Below, one piece after another: positions 22,013 to 32,100 of a stretch of 64,000 bases of DNA (its first letter is position 1; every line of letters begins with the position of its first letter). The notes beneath the pieces were generated by a model. That model searched no databases and had not been told where the DNA came from. It saw only the letters and a program-made list of their open reading frames with translations. Source of the stretch: an uncultured Pseudanabaenaceae cyanobacterium (GTDB taxonomy: Bacteria; Cyanobacteriota; Cyanobacteriia; PCC-9006; JAAUQQ01). Where the stretch lies: contig CALLAT010000060.1 in NCBI GenBank assembly GCA_938002085.1, forward strand, positions 1-64,000, in the 5' to 3' direction. A program made the translations under genes and the position numbers.

Positions 22013-22097
22013 CCTGAAGTTCATTCTGAACTCAGTAGTAATAGTTGGTAGATGCACCCTGACTCATTAATCCTCGGCTCCGGCTGGGGATTTTTTG
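22013..22097 (+). ncRNA. candidate sRNA unit 1 of 6
   Basis: 5' hairpin AGTTCA-ttc-TGAACT; 3' terminator-like hairpin ATCCTCGGC-TCCG-GCTGGGGAT followed by T6. Confidence 0.5.
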
Positions 22098-22156
22098 TTT
22101 TAAATCGAGACCAGCTCTGGCCTTTGAGATAGAAGAAAGATTATTTTGCTATGTGT

Positions 22157-22240
22157 CCTGAAGTTCATTTTGAACTCAGTAGTAATAGCTGGTAGATGCA
22201 CCCTGACTCATTAATCCTCGGCTCCGGCTGAGGATTTTTT
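22157..22240 (+). ncRNA. candidate sRNA unit 2 of 6
   Basis: Hairpin AGTTCA-ttt-TGAACT; terminator stem with T-A in place of T.G (ATCCTCGGC/GCTGAGGAT), T6. Confidence 0.5.
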
Positions 22241-22301
22241 CTTTTAAAGTCCTATTCCGCTCTGACCTTTGGGATAGAAGAAAGATTATTTTGCTATGTG
22301 T

Positions 22302-22385
22302 CCTGAAGTTCATTTTGAACTCAGTAGTAATAGTTGGTAGATGCACCCTGACTCATTAATCCTTGGCTCCGGCTGGGGATTTTTT
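22302..22385 (+). ncRNA. candidate sRNA unit 3 of 6
   Basis: Hairpin AGTTCA-ttt-TGAACT; terminator stem C-G changed to T.G (ATCCTTGGC), T6. Confidence 0.5.
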
Positions 22386-22434
22386 ATTTTAAATCGAGAC
22401 TAGCTTGAGGGTAAAAGATTATTTTGCTATGTGT

Positions 22435-22518
22435 CCTGAGGTTCGAAATGAACTCAGTAGTAATAATTGGTAGATGCACCCTGACTCATTAATCCTCGGC
22501 TCCGGCTGGGGATTTTTT
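22435..22518 (+). ncRNA. candidate sRNA unit 4 of 6
   Basis: Hairpin GGTTCG-aaa-TGAACT (two A-U pairs changed to G.U); terminator hairpin, T6. Confidence 0.5.
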
Positions 22519-22579
22519 ATTTTAAAGTCCTGTTCCGCTCTGGCCTTTGAGATAGAGGAAAGATTATTTTGCTATGTGT

Positions 22580-22663
22580 CCTGAAGTTCAAATTGAACTC
22601 AGTAGTAATAATTGGTAGATGCACCCTGACTCATTAATCCTCGGCTCCGGCTGGGGATTTTTT
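22580..22663 (+). ncRNA. candidate sRNA unit 5 of 6
   Basis: Hairpin AGTTCA-aat-TGAACT; terminator hairpin, T6. Confidence 0.5.
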
Positions 22664-22723
22664 GTTTTAAATCGAGGCCTGCTCTGGCCTTTGAGATAGA
22701 GGAAAGATTATTTTGCTATGTGT

Positions 22724-22808
22724 CCTGAAGTTCAAATTGAACTCAGTAGTAATAATTGGTAGATGCACCCTGACTCATTAATCCTCAGCTCCGGCTGGGG
22801 ATTTTTTT
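22724..22808 (+). ncRNA. candidate sRNA unit 6 of 6
   Basis: Hairpin AGTTCA-aat-TGAACT; terminator stem G.U changed to A-U (ATCCTCAGC), T7. Confidence 0.5.
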
Positions 22809-22929
22809 GCTTTAAAGAGCTGTTATGGATCGCCCTATCGGATTTAGGGGGTGAGGCTTGGCAGATTGTTGACTGTGCTTCTTGATGGAGGTCGGAAGCT
22901 GTGGGGGGCTTCGCCTTGAGAGCACTGCC

Positions 22930-22949
22930 GCCCTCAAACTCCCGCCGAT
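22930..22949 (+). repeat. dispersed repeat core (inverted copy at 10629-10648)
   Basis: gccctcaaactcccgccgat, in a hairpin-rich intergenic stretch (22900-23000). Confidence 0.75.
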
Positions 22950-23070
22950 AAGGGACGCCGTCGTCCCCTGCTGCGGCCGGGGGGAGAGTTCCCCCACGGA
23001 TTTGTGTTTTGCCTCTTCAAGATTTGCGTCTTATCTTTGCCAGCGAACCGCTTCCAGCTTGAACGACTCC

Positions 23071-23787
23071 CTAAAATGCCCCCCCACTCGGCATCACTCG
23101 AATCTCCTCAACCACCGCTGCCGCAGGCAACAACACCGTCTGCACAATCGCCCCAGCAACCACCTCCGGCGTCATCATCCCCGCCTTATCAAAATCCGCA
23201 TCCACCGTCTCCGTATCCCAAATCGGCGTATTCACTGCCCCCGGCGACACAATCGTCACCCGAATCCCATGCTCCCGCTCCTCCACCGCAAACCCCTTCG
23301 ACAGCGAAACTAAACCTGCCTTACTCACGCCATAGGCCCCCCACTCTGGGAACGCGTTATAAGCCGCCACCGATGCAATATTCACAATCGTGCCGCTACC
23401 TGCCTTCCGCATCATTGGCAGCACCGCCCTGGTGCACTCGAACACACTCCCTAAATTGAGATTCATCACCGTCTGCCAGTCCGCCAAGGGCATATCTGCC
23501 AAGCGACCCGTGTAGCCAATCCCGGCATTATTTACCAACACATCCAAACCACCCTCACCAATGAGTGCTTGGAACTGGCCTTGAATCTCTTCAATATTGT
23601 TGAGGTCCAGCGAAAGCGTTGCAGCTTTGCGACCCTTGCCCTCCACTTCCGCCGCAACTTTGGCCAACTTGGCCTCATCCCGAGCCACCAGCAAAATGTC
23701 ATACCCCACATCAGCTAGGGCAAGGGCAGTGGCACGACCAATGCCACTACTGGCTCCAGTGATCAAGGCGCGGGGAGAGCTGGACAT
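23071..23787 (-). CDS. short-chain dehydrogenase/reductase (SDR)
   Basis: ALITGASSGIGRATALALA, NNAGIGYTG, YGVSKAGLVSLSKGFAVE. Confidence 0.95.
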   Translation of the reverse strand: MSSSPRALITGASSGIGRATALALADVGYDILLVARDEAKLAKVAAEVEGKGRKAATLSLDLNNIEEIQGQFQALIGEGGLDVLVNNAGIGYTGRLADMPLADWQTVMNLNLGSVFECTRAVLPMMRKAGSGTIVNIASVAAYNAFPEWGAYGVSKAGLVSLSKGFAVEEREHGIRVTIVSPGAVNTPIWDTETVDADFDKAGMMTPEVVAGAIVQTVLLPAAAVVEEIRVMPSGGAF

Positions 23788-23891
23788 GGTAATGCAGAAA
23801 TAGAGAACGGAATGGACAGGTCAGGATTGAGATGCGTAGGGACATGGCATGCCATGCCCGCTGGGAGGCTGAAACGCGATCTAGGGCTGGT

Positions 23892-24866
23892 TCAACTTTC
23901 TAAAAACACGCCAATGCTGCGGAACTTCTGGTAGCGCTGATCGCGTAATTCTTGAGTCGTTAGTTGATTCAGCGCGTCAAGATTGCTGAGCAACGCCTGC
24001 TTCAACGTTTCTGCCGTGGCGAGGGGGTCAGTGTGGGCACCGCCCGTGGGCTCTGGCAGGATCTGGTCAAGAATGCCCAAGCGTTTGAGATCCGGGGCTG
24101 TGATTTTCAACGCCTCAGCGGCCTGGCTGGCTTTACCCGCATCCTTCCAAAGAATTGCGGCACAGGCTTCGGGGCTTGCCACGGTGTAAACCGAATGCTC
24201 AAACATCATTAAGCGATCGCCCACGCCAATGCCCAATGCCCCACCAGAGCCACCCTCACCAATCACCGTGCAAATGATTGGTACTTCTAAACTGAACATC
24301 TCCCGCAGGTTGTAAGCGATCGCCTCCCCCTGCCCTAACTCCTCCCCCTTCACCCCTGGATAGGCTCCCGGCGTATCAATGAAGGTAAAAATCGGCATAT
24401 TGAAGCGGTTGGCATGCTCCATCAGCCGCATGGCCTTGCGATAGCCACCGGGCGAAGCCATGCCAAAATTTCGAGCGACATTGTCCTTGGTATCGCGGCC
24501 CTTTTGGTGGCCCAGCATGACGCAGCTCTGGTCACCAATGCGGGCAATGCCGCCAATTAGTGCTAGGTCGTCAGAGCCACCGCGATCGCCATGCAGCTCT
24601 ATCCACTCATCGCTCAGGGTTTGGATATAGTCCAGAGTGCTGGGACGCCGCGGATGGCGGGCAACCTGAATGCGCTGGGCAGGGGAGAGGTTGCTAAAGA
24701 TTTCTTGCCGCAGCTGGGTGTAGCGGGTTTCGAGCTGCTCGAGCTGTTCACTGACATCAACATCGCTCTGCTCAGCCAGTTCCTCGATTTGGACAATGCG
24801 AGTTTTCAGCTCAACTAAGGGCTTCTCAAACTCCATTAGGATGGGTTTTCGCTGAGTATTAACCAT
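23892..24866 (-). CDS. accA: acetyl-CoA carboxylase carboxyltransferase subunit alpha
   Basis: [82 protein letters not shown]. Confidence 0.97.
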   Translation of the reverse strand: MVNTQRKPILMEFEKPLVELKTRIVQIEELAEQSDVDVSEQLEQLETRYTQLRQEIFSNLSPAQRIQVARHPRRPSTLDYIQTLSDEWIELHGDRGGSDDLALIGGIARIGDQSCVMLGHQKGRDTKDNVARNFGMASPGGYRKAMRLMEHANRFNMPIFTFIDTPGAYPGVKGEELGQGEAIAYNLREMFSLEVPIICTVIGEGGSGGALGIGVGDRLMMFEHSVYTVASPEACAAILWKDAGKASQAAEALKITAPDLKRLGILDQILPEPTGGAHTDPLATAETLKQALLSNLDALNQLTTQELRDQRYQKFRSIGVFLES

Positions 24867-24936
24867 AACGAAGGCCTCCTGCCTTAATCCGTCAAGCCGT
24901 TACGGTATTTCTTCGCTTAGGCCACTTCCGATCCTA

Positions 24937-25995
24937 TCACTGGTCTGTCGGCGCATCATGGGTGTGAGCGGCGGTAAACTGAACCGAAACTTGGCTTGAG
25001 CCTTCGGAGATCGGCGTTGTTTCTCCAGGCCATGTCCCTGTGGGGATGTGATTTTTGGGTCTTACCCGGAAGGCATAGGAACCGTTGTGAGGTGCAACCA
25101 CGCTGTAACTTGGCTTGGTGATTCGCTGCCAGCCCATGGGGAAACTGGACCAGTCATAGAGGGTGAGATAGAAGTCAAATTGCTCCAACACCTCGGGCTC
25201 TAACGCCACGCTCAAGGTTTGCCCCTTGTTCAAGCCACCATAGAAGAATTTTGTATCGGGTGCTCCCACTGGCAGATACTCTCGTGTGACCCAGGCGCTA
25301 GAAAGATGGCGGCGGTATTTGAGTAGAACGTAGCTGTAATAGTGGAGTGCTAGGTAAAAACGCTTCTTGGGATAGTCTTTGAGCTGATGGTAAAAGTCGT
25401 TGGTTTTGGGGTCGGCTAGGAAGGGCTTGAGTAACCGTTCACCGTCCAGCCGCACTGAGGGATAAGTGATGGTCTCAGCGCGATCGTAGTAGCGCACCCC
25501 TAGGGTGTAGCGTCCTGGCGGGACGTCTATGGTTACCCAAGGTTCGGCTTCAGAGACTTCTTGACGGAAGCGATGGGAGTCTAGACTTTGCACCGTCTCG
25601 AAGCTGGGAAATGCGTAGACAACCACAACCCAAGATTGAGCTGACTGCTGAATTTTGTTGATATCGAGTTCTAAAGATTGGCTGACCTGAAAGGGACCGA
25701 GGGTGCCAATCACCGCATGGGTGTTCCAGCGTGGCCCTGTGGTCATGATCACAGGTAGGGCAAAGGGGACATTCTCAATCGTGTTTGTTGAGAGAACGCG
25801 CCACTGGAGCTCTGCTTCAGATTTACGGCTCAGGCTAAAGCGGTAAAGACGGCTAAAGATCGCTCGCATGATGCGATACAACAACAGCGAGAGCGTCGCC
25901 AGTGGGATTTCCCAAAGCAGTGACCAATAATGCACAGTGTCTATCCAGCCGTAGGGTGAAATGCAGGGGAGTTCAGTGGTCTTAGCCTTATGCAC
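24937..25995 (-). CDS. uncharacterised 352-aa protein downstream of olefin synthase
   Basis: Clean ORF in the gap between ols and accA, same strand. N-terminal hydrophobic stretch; no catalytic motif recognised; not similar to acyl-ACP reductase as I remember it. Confidence 0.8.
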   Translation of the reverse strand: MHKAKTTELPCISPYGWIDTVHYWSLLWEIPLATLSLLLYRIMRAIFSRLYRFSLSRKSEAELQWRVLSTNTIENVPFALPVIMTTGPRWNTHAVIGTLGPFQVSQSLELDINKIQQSAQSWVVVVYAFPSFETVQSLDSHRFRQEVSEAEPWVTIDVPPGRYTLGVRYYDRAETITYPSVRLDGERLLKPFLADPKTNDFYHQLKDYPKKRFYLALHYYSYVLLKYRRHLSSAWVTREYLPVGAPDTKFFYGGLNKGQTLSVALEPEVLEQFDFYLTLYDWSSFPMGWQRITKPSYSVVAPHNGSYAFRVRPKNHIPTGTWPGETTPISEGSSQVSVQFTAAHTHDAPTDQ

Positions 25996-26107
25996 AGGAG
26001 TGCTTCCAGACGGTCTCCTCGCTGATTCGCTTTGCTCCCCTTACGCTACTGGATGGGCCGCAAAGCGGGCAATCTTCTAGGAGCCGTGACTAGGAGGTTC
26101 GATGGCA

Positions 26108-29100
26108 TTAGGACGAGAGGATGGCGTCCGCGATCGCTGAGGGGGCATCAAAGGGTAAATTGTGCCCGCCCTCAACCACGATACGTTTGGCATTTGTGAG
26201 GGCCTGTTGCTGAGCCTGAAGATCATCCTGGCGATTGAACTGGCTACGATCCCCATAGATCAACGTAATGGGATTACGAATCCGTCGCAGCAGCCCCAAA
26301 TAACGCGACTGGTTAATGCCATTGAAACCAATGCCTGCCCGCGTCCGCAGGAGCGGAGCCCAACGCCAGCGTATACCGCCCTCGCAGGGCTCTGTAATCC
26401 GTTTTGCCAACAGCATGGCTAGGCTTTTGGACAGGGCTGGAGTGGCCAGGCGTAGCCGCTCCGCTGCGGTTTCCACATCGGCAAACACAGGGTGCTTAGG
26501 GGGGGTAGAAAGATAGTCTAGATGTGCAGCCAACTGCTGTGCCGCTTCATCGTCACTAACATCCGTTGGCAAGATGGTTTCCACCATAATGAGCTTGAGA
26601 ATTCGGTTGGGGCGCACGCTGGCGAACAGAGCGCCGACGACGGAACCGAGGGAATGGCCCACGAGGGTGAAAGGCTTGTCGGTGATCTGCTCGACGATGC
26701 CGTCTAGGTCTGCCAAAAAGTCCATGAGGTTATAGGAATTTCCCTGTTCCACATGGGTGGAATGACCATGGCCCCGCAGATCCGGTGCGACGATTCGGTA
26801 GCCTTGGGCGGCGAGGCGGGCGGCCACTTCGATCCAGGAAGCTCCCTGTTCCAGGATGCCGTGGAGGCAAAGGACCAAGGGACCATCCGCAGGCCCCCAG
26901 GTGCAAAGGCAGATGGTGGAGCCGCCGACGGAAAGGAACTTCTCTGTCATGGTGGCTGCGAAGGCTTCGAGCTGGGTTTCGCTGGGCTGATGACTGATGG
27001 ACTCAGCTTGCGCTGCTTCTCGGGGCAGTTCGTAGGCCAACTGTTGGGCCAGCTGCTGGCTCGGTGAACCTAACAGGCGTGGCAATTTGATCTCGCGCCA
27101 GGCCTCAGCCAGACTGGCATCAATGGTGCTGCGGGAGGTGAAGTTGGGGTCGCCCAGGGACATGGATTGCTTGTGGACGCCGTCGGTCATGCGATCGCCT
27201 TGGTAAGGCGCTAACATCGCCTCTGCAAAGGGCACGCCTAGGAAATCGCAGATGCCTCGCAGCACCTGCTCTGGCTCTCGCACCAGCGCTTCGTAAGAGA
27301 CCAAGTGATAACGATCTGCAGGAATCTGTTGGCTGAGCTGCAGGGTGTTTTCATTGCTCGCTTGCCAGATTTGCTCCGCTAAGTCCAAGGGAGACTGTTG
27401 CCCATCGCCTACGAGCTTATCCATGCGCATGCGACAGAAGGATTCCAGTACGGCATAGGGGTGCCGCACGAGGTGGATGTATTTTGCACCCTCGATGCAG
27501 CGTTCGGCACGGGCTAGGTTGGCGGCGTCGCTGGCGTAGCTGGGAGATTTGTCGATCAAGAGGCGATCGCCCGCGAGGGTTTCGAGCTCTCTATAAACTG
27601 CTTCCAGGGGGAGATCCTGCGCTTCAAATTCCTCGATCAACGCCTGGCTGGCTTCCGTATCCAGGCCCTTCAAATCCATCAAGGCTCGCTGGAGCCCCTC
27701 GCCTAGGCGGGAGACGCCAAGCTGCTGCTTGCGATCGCCCAGGGTCTCGAAGGGGAGCAAGTGCAATTCTGGCGGGGAGAACAGTGCTGGATTGCCTGCC
27801 AACATCACCCGCAGCAGGGTCGAGCCGGAGCGAGGGCTAGAAAGGATAAAGGCCATGGGGCCAGCCTTTTGTTTCACCAACCGTTGGGTTGTAGTTGCCT
27901 CTGACGTAGGGGAAGCCTGAAGAGGGGAACGGGCGAGGGGAGAGACACCCGCCTGGCCGGTGCCGGTAGCAGGGTGAGTCGTACTGGCTAGTCCATGGCT
28001 CTGCTCAAATTCAGCTGTGAGATAGGCTGTCAGCGCATCCAGCCGAGGTCGCTCATAAAATTCGCGAGGGTAGATCATCAACTGCAAGTCCTGCTTGAGC
28101 TGATTGATCGCTTCCATCACCATGAGGGAATCCATCCCCAGATCCAGAAGACTGGCCGTTGGGTTAATCGTGGCGGGGTCGGCTTGGAGGATTTTAGCGA
28201 GCACCCCCCCTAGATATTGCTGCAAAATCTCCAGCCGTTGTCCAGCGGAAGCGGCCCGGAGCTGAGCTTGAATGGAGGCGGCTGGGGGAGCTTCCTTCAC
28301 ATTGGATGCCACTGCCTTGAAGTAGCCCAAGTCTCGCAGTTGGGGGAACTGAGCCAGTAGGAAGGACCAGTCGGCCTGGAACAGGCCCACCTGAGCCATC
28401 GGTGCAGTGAGGAGCTGGGGCAACTGCGCTAGGTAATCCCCAGCCGCGAGGGGCATCAGTCCCTTATTCAAACGAGTCTGATTGGCCATGCCTTCTCCCA
28501 CCCAGGGGCCCCAGTTAAGGCTCAGGGCGGGCTTACCCTGGGCGTGGCGCAGTTGAGCCAGGCTATCCAAGAAGGCGTTGGCGGCAGCATAGTTGCCCTG
28601 GCCGGGGGAACCCAGGATGGATGCAACGGAAGAGAATAGCCAGAAGAAGTCTAGTTTGTCTGCCTGGGTTCCCTGGTGCAGGTTCCAACTGCCCTGGAGT
28701 TTGGGGGCGAGTACTTGCTGCCACTGCTCCCAGGTTTGCCCCTGGAGCAGACCATCGGCAAGGCTGCCAGCGGCATGGATCACGCCTCGGAGCGGATGGG
28801 GGCCGTCACGGAGTTCAGCGCAGAGTGCGGTGACCGCAGCTGAATCGGCGACATCTAGGGAATGGACGCAACAGGTCACGCCCTGGTGCGTGAGGGCATC
28901 AAGACTGGCCTGCTGTTGGGGGCTGGGGGAGCGCCGACTGATCAACACAAGCTGTCTTGCGCCTTGGTCTGCTAACCACTGAGCCAGCTTTAAGCCCAAG
29001 GCTCCTAATCCTCCCGTGATCAAATAGCTGCTCTGGGGCTGGATCGCCACACTGGGGACTGTCGAAGAGTCTAAAGCCGTTATTTCTTGGAGGCGAGCGC

Positions 29101-32100
29101 CGTAGCGCTGCTGACCCCTTAGGGCGACTTGGTCGTCATTTTCCGGTTGCTGAACCGTATAAACCAGTTGCTCTAATTCTGATGCTTTCGGGGCGGGGCT
29201 CAGGTCAATGCAGCCTCCCCAACATTCGGGGTGCTCCAATGCAATAACCTTGCCGAGACCCAGTAGTGGACTTTGGGCGACATTGGGCTGGGTTGCACTG
29301 TTGACGCGTTGAACGCCTTGGGTGATGAGCCACAGCTTAGCTGGCGTTTGGAGGGTCAATGCTCGCAGCATCGCTAGAACAGGCGCACAGCTTTGGGATT
29401 GCGCCGCCATTAGGGAGGCATTGGTTAATGAAGTAGTTGTGGGGGCATCTATCCCCCAGCTGTTAATTACGCCCTGGAGCTTGCTGCTGGACTGCTCTAT
29501 GGTAGCTAAAACCGCTGTCAGAATGTCGCCCAGTAAGTCAGGTTGATCCGTCGGTATTTGCCAAAGGTTAGGTTCAAGCTGTTGATAGCGATCGCCGACC
29601 ACCACCCGATAGACGTTATGGCTCTGGGCTTGGAGTTGAGTCGTAATGCCATGGCCAACTCCGCTGCTATCCTCCAATACGAGCCAGCTTTGCACGGGGG
29701 GATTGGGCTGAGCTGCGATCGCACCCAACTCCTGCCAAACCACTTGATATTGATTGACGGTATCCCCAGCGCTATCCTGCGTCGTCGCGCCAGAAGCGAT
29801 GCTGCCTGCTGTCTGGACCTTGGCACTGGAGACTGCGGAGGGTTGAGCCAAACCCTCTAACCAGCAGCGCTGTCGCTGGAATGGATAGGTTGGCAAATCA
29901 AGGCGCTGGTGAGCGGTCGTGGAGTAGAAGCTAGACCAGTTGACTGGGACGCCCTGGACTGTCAGTGCCGCTAAACTATTGAGCAGCTGTGGCAAATCTT
30001 CTTTGCCGGGGTAAAGGCTGGCTAGCCAGACGGGGTCAACGGCGGTTTCTGAAGTCTTCTGGGCCTGGAAGCATTGTCGCCCCATGGACAACAGCGTGGG
30101 GCGTGGGCCAATTTCGAGGAAAATGCGATCGCCTTGCTCAGTGCTGCGAGCTTGCAAGCAGGCCATACTGGCTTCAAACAAAACGGGTTGACGAATATGG
30201 CGAACCCAGTAGCCTGGCGTTGCGATCTCATCCGTCGCCAACTGCCCCGTGAGATTTGAAATGAGTGGCAGTTGAGGCGCGTGGTAAGTCACCTGGCTAG
30301 CAACGGTCTCAAACTCTGCCAGGATGGGCTCCATTAGCTGGGAATGGAAGGCGTGGGAGACCTGTAGCGCACGACAGCGAATGCTTTCGTCCTTGAGTTG
30401 TGTACTCAACGTTTTGAGCCCCGCCTCAGGGCCAGACAGGACGATTAATTCTGGAGCGTTGTAGGCTGCGATCGCGACTTCCCCATCCATCGCCTTGAGC
30501 AATGCCTCAAAGCGTTCTAGCTTGGCAAAGACCACCATCATCCCCCCCCCCGTGGGTAGGGACTGCATCAACTTGGCCCTCGCGGTGATCAGTCTCAGCC
30601 CATCTTCGAGGCTAAAGACACCGGCCAGACAAGCTGCCACATACTCACCCACGCTATGGCCCAACACCACTGAAGGCCGAACGCCCCAGGATTGCCAGAG
30701 CTGAGCCAAGGCATATTCAATGGCGAATAGAGCGGGTTGCGTGTAAATCGTTTGGTTGAGTTCACTGCTGGCACTGCCGTAGAGCAACTCAATCAGGTTC
30801 AGCTCTAGTCGGGGGGCGAGGATCTCGGCACAGCGATCCAGAGCGGCTTTGAATACGGGCTCGGTTTGATAAAGCTGCTGGCCCATGCCGGGGGACTGAG
30901 AGCCTTGACCCGTGAACAGAAAGGCCACTGTGGGATTGGGCTGGGCCTGGGCTTGGTGTAGCTCAGAGGGCTCACCCTGGATAAAGGCTTGGAGCTGGGC
31001 TTGGAGCTGTTCAGGAGACTGAGAAAGCACCGCCAGCCGATGTTCAAAGGCCGTTCGCCCTGTATTGGCACTAAAGCAAAGGTCGCTCAGTTTTGCATCG
31101 GTATGGTGCGTCAGCCAGTCGCTGTAGCGTTGGGCGAGCGCCATCAAGGCTGGAGCCGTCTTCGCTGAGAGGGTCAGGAGCTGATGGACTTTATCTGGCT
31201 CTATTGTCTTGCTTTGATTAGTTGCTTGAGCAATTGAGGCGTCTTTGCTTAGGGGCGCTGCAACTGGAGCTTCACCCAGGATGACATGGGCATTTGTGCC
31301 CCCAAAGCCAAAGGAGCTGACGCCTGCCAGGCGAGGCCTGATGCCTCTGGGCCAGGATTGGGCTTCAGTGGGAATTTTGAGGGTTTCATTCAAGTTGATG
31401 TGGGGATTCAACTCCTGCAAATGCAGATGGGGAGGAATGACCTCCTGTTGTAGAGACAAGATTGACTTGATCAGGCCTGCCACCCCCGCTGCGGCTTCTA
31501 GGTGGCCAATATTCGTTTTGACTGAACCAATCCACTGCTGCTTCGATGCTTCCGCCTCTCCAGCTTCTGCTGTCAGTCCCTCTGAAAAAACGGCCTGCAA
31601 TGCATTCAGTTCAATGGGATCTCCCAATGAAGTGCCTGTGCCATGGGCTTCTATGTAGCCGATGTCAGTTGCCTTAGCATCTGCCTGGGCCAGCGCTTGA
31701 CGAATAACGGCCTGCTGAGCGCGGCCATTGGGGGCTGTGAGGCCGTTGCTGCGACCATCTTGGTTGATGGCTGAACCTTGAATCACGGCTAGGATGCGAT
31801 CGCCATCCCGCTCTGCTAGGCTCAGTCGCTTCAGCAGCAGCAAGCCGCAGCCCTCACCCCGCACATAGCCATCGGCCTTGGCATCAAAGGTTTTGCAGCG
31901 GCCATCTTCCGCCATCATTCCGGCTTGGCTGAAGACTTGGGTGAGGTCTGGAGAGAGGGTGAGGTTCACGCCCCCCGCGATCGCCAGGTCACAATCGCCA
32001 TTATTTAAACTTTGACTGGCTAAATGCACCGCCACCAGGGAAGACGAACAGGCGGTGTCCACGGCTAGAGAAGGCCCTTGCAAATCCAAGAAATAGGACA

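Larger units (their letters stand above)
22013..22808 (+). repeat. tandem array of six ~85-nt units with ~48-60-nt spacers (period 133-145 bp); candidate small-RNA array
   Basis: Cores at 22013-22097, 22157-22240, 22302-22385, 22435-22518, 22580-22663, 22724-22808. Each is cctgaAGTTCAnnnTGAACTcagtagtaatarytggtagatgcaccctgactcattAATCCTCGGCTCCGGCTGgGGATTTTTT. Confidence 0.97.

Noticed and set aside
22013-22808. Tandem array as a CRISPR array
   Set aside because: Units are ~85 nt, spacers are themselves repeated rather than unique, each unit ends in a terminator-like T-run, and there are no cas genes in the window.
24937-25995. 352-aa ORF as acyl-ACP reductase (aar) given its size and position
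   Set aside because: Translation lacks the AAR N-terminal sequence (FGLIGHLTSLEQA-type) and a Rossmann glycine motif; reads as an unrelated membrane/beta-rich protein.
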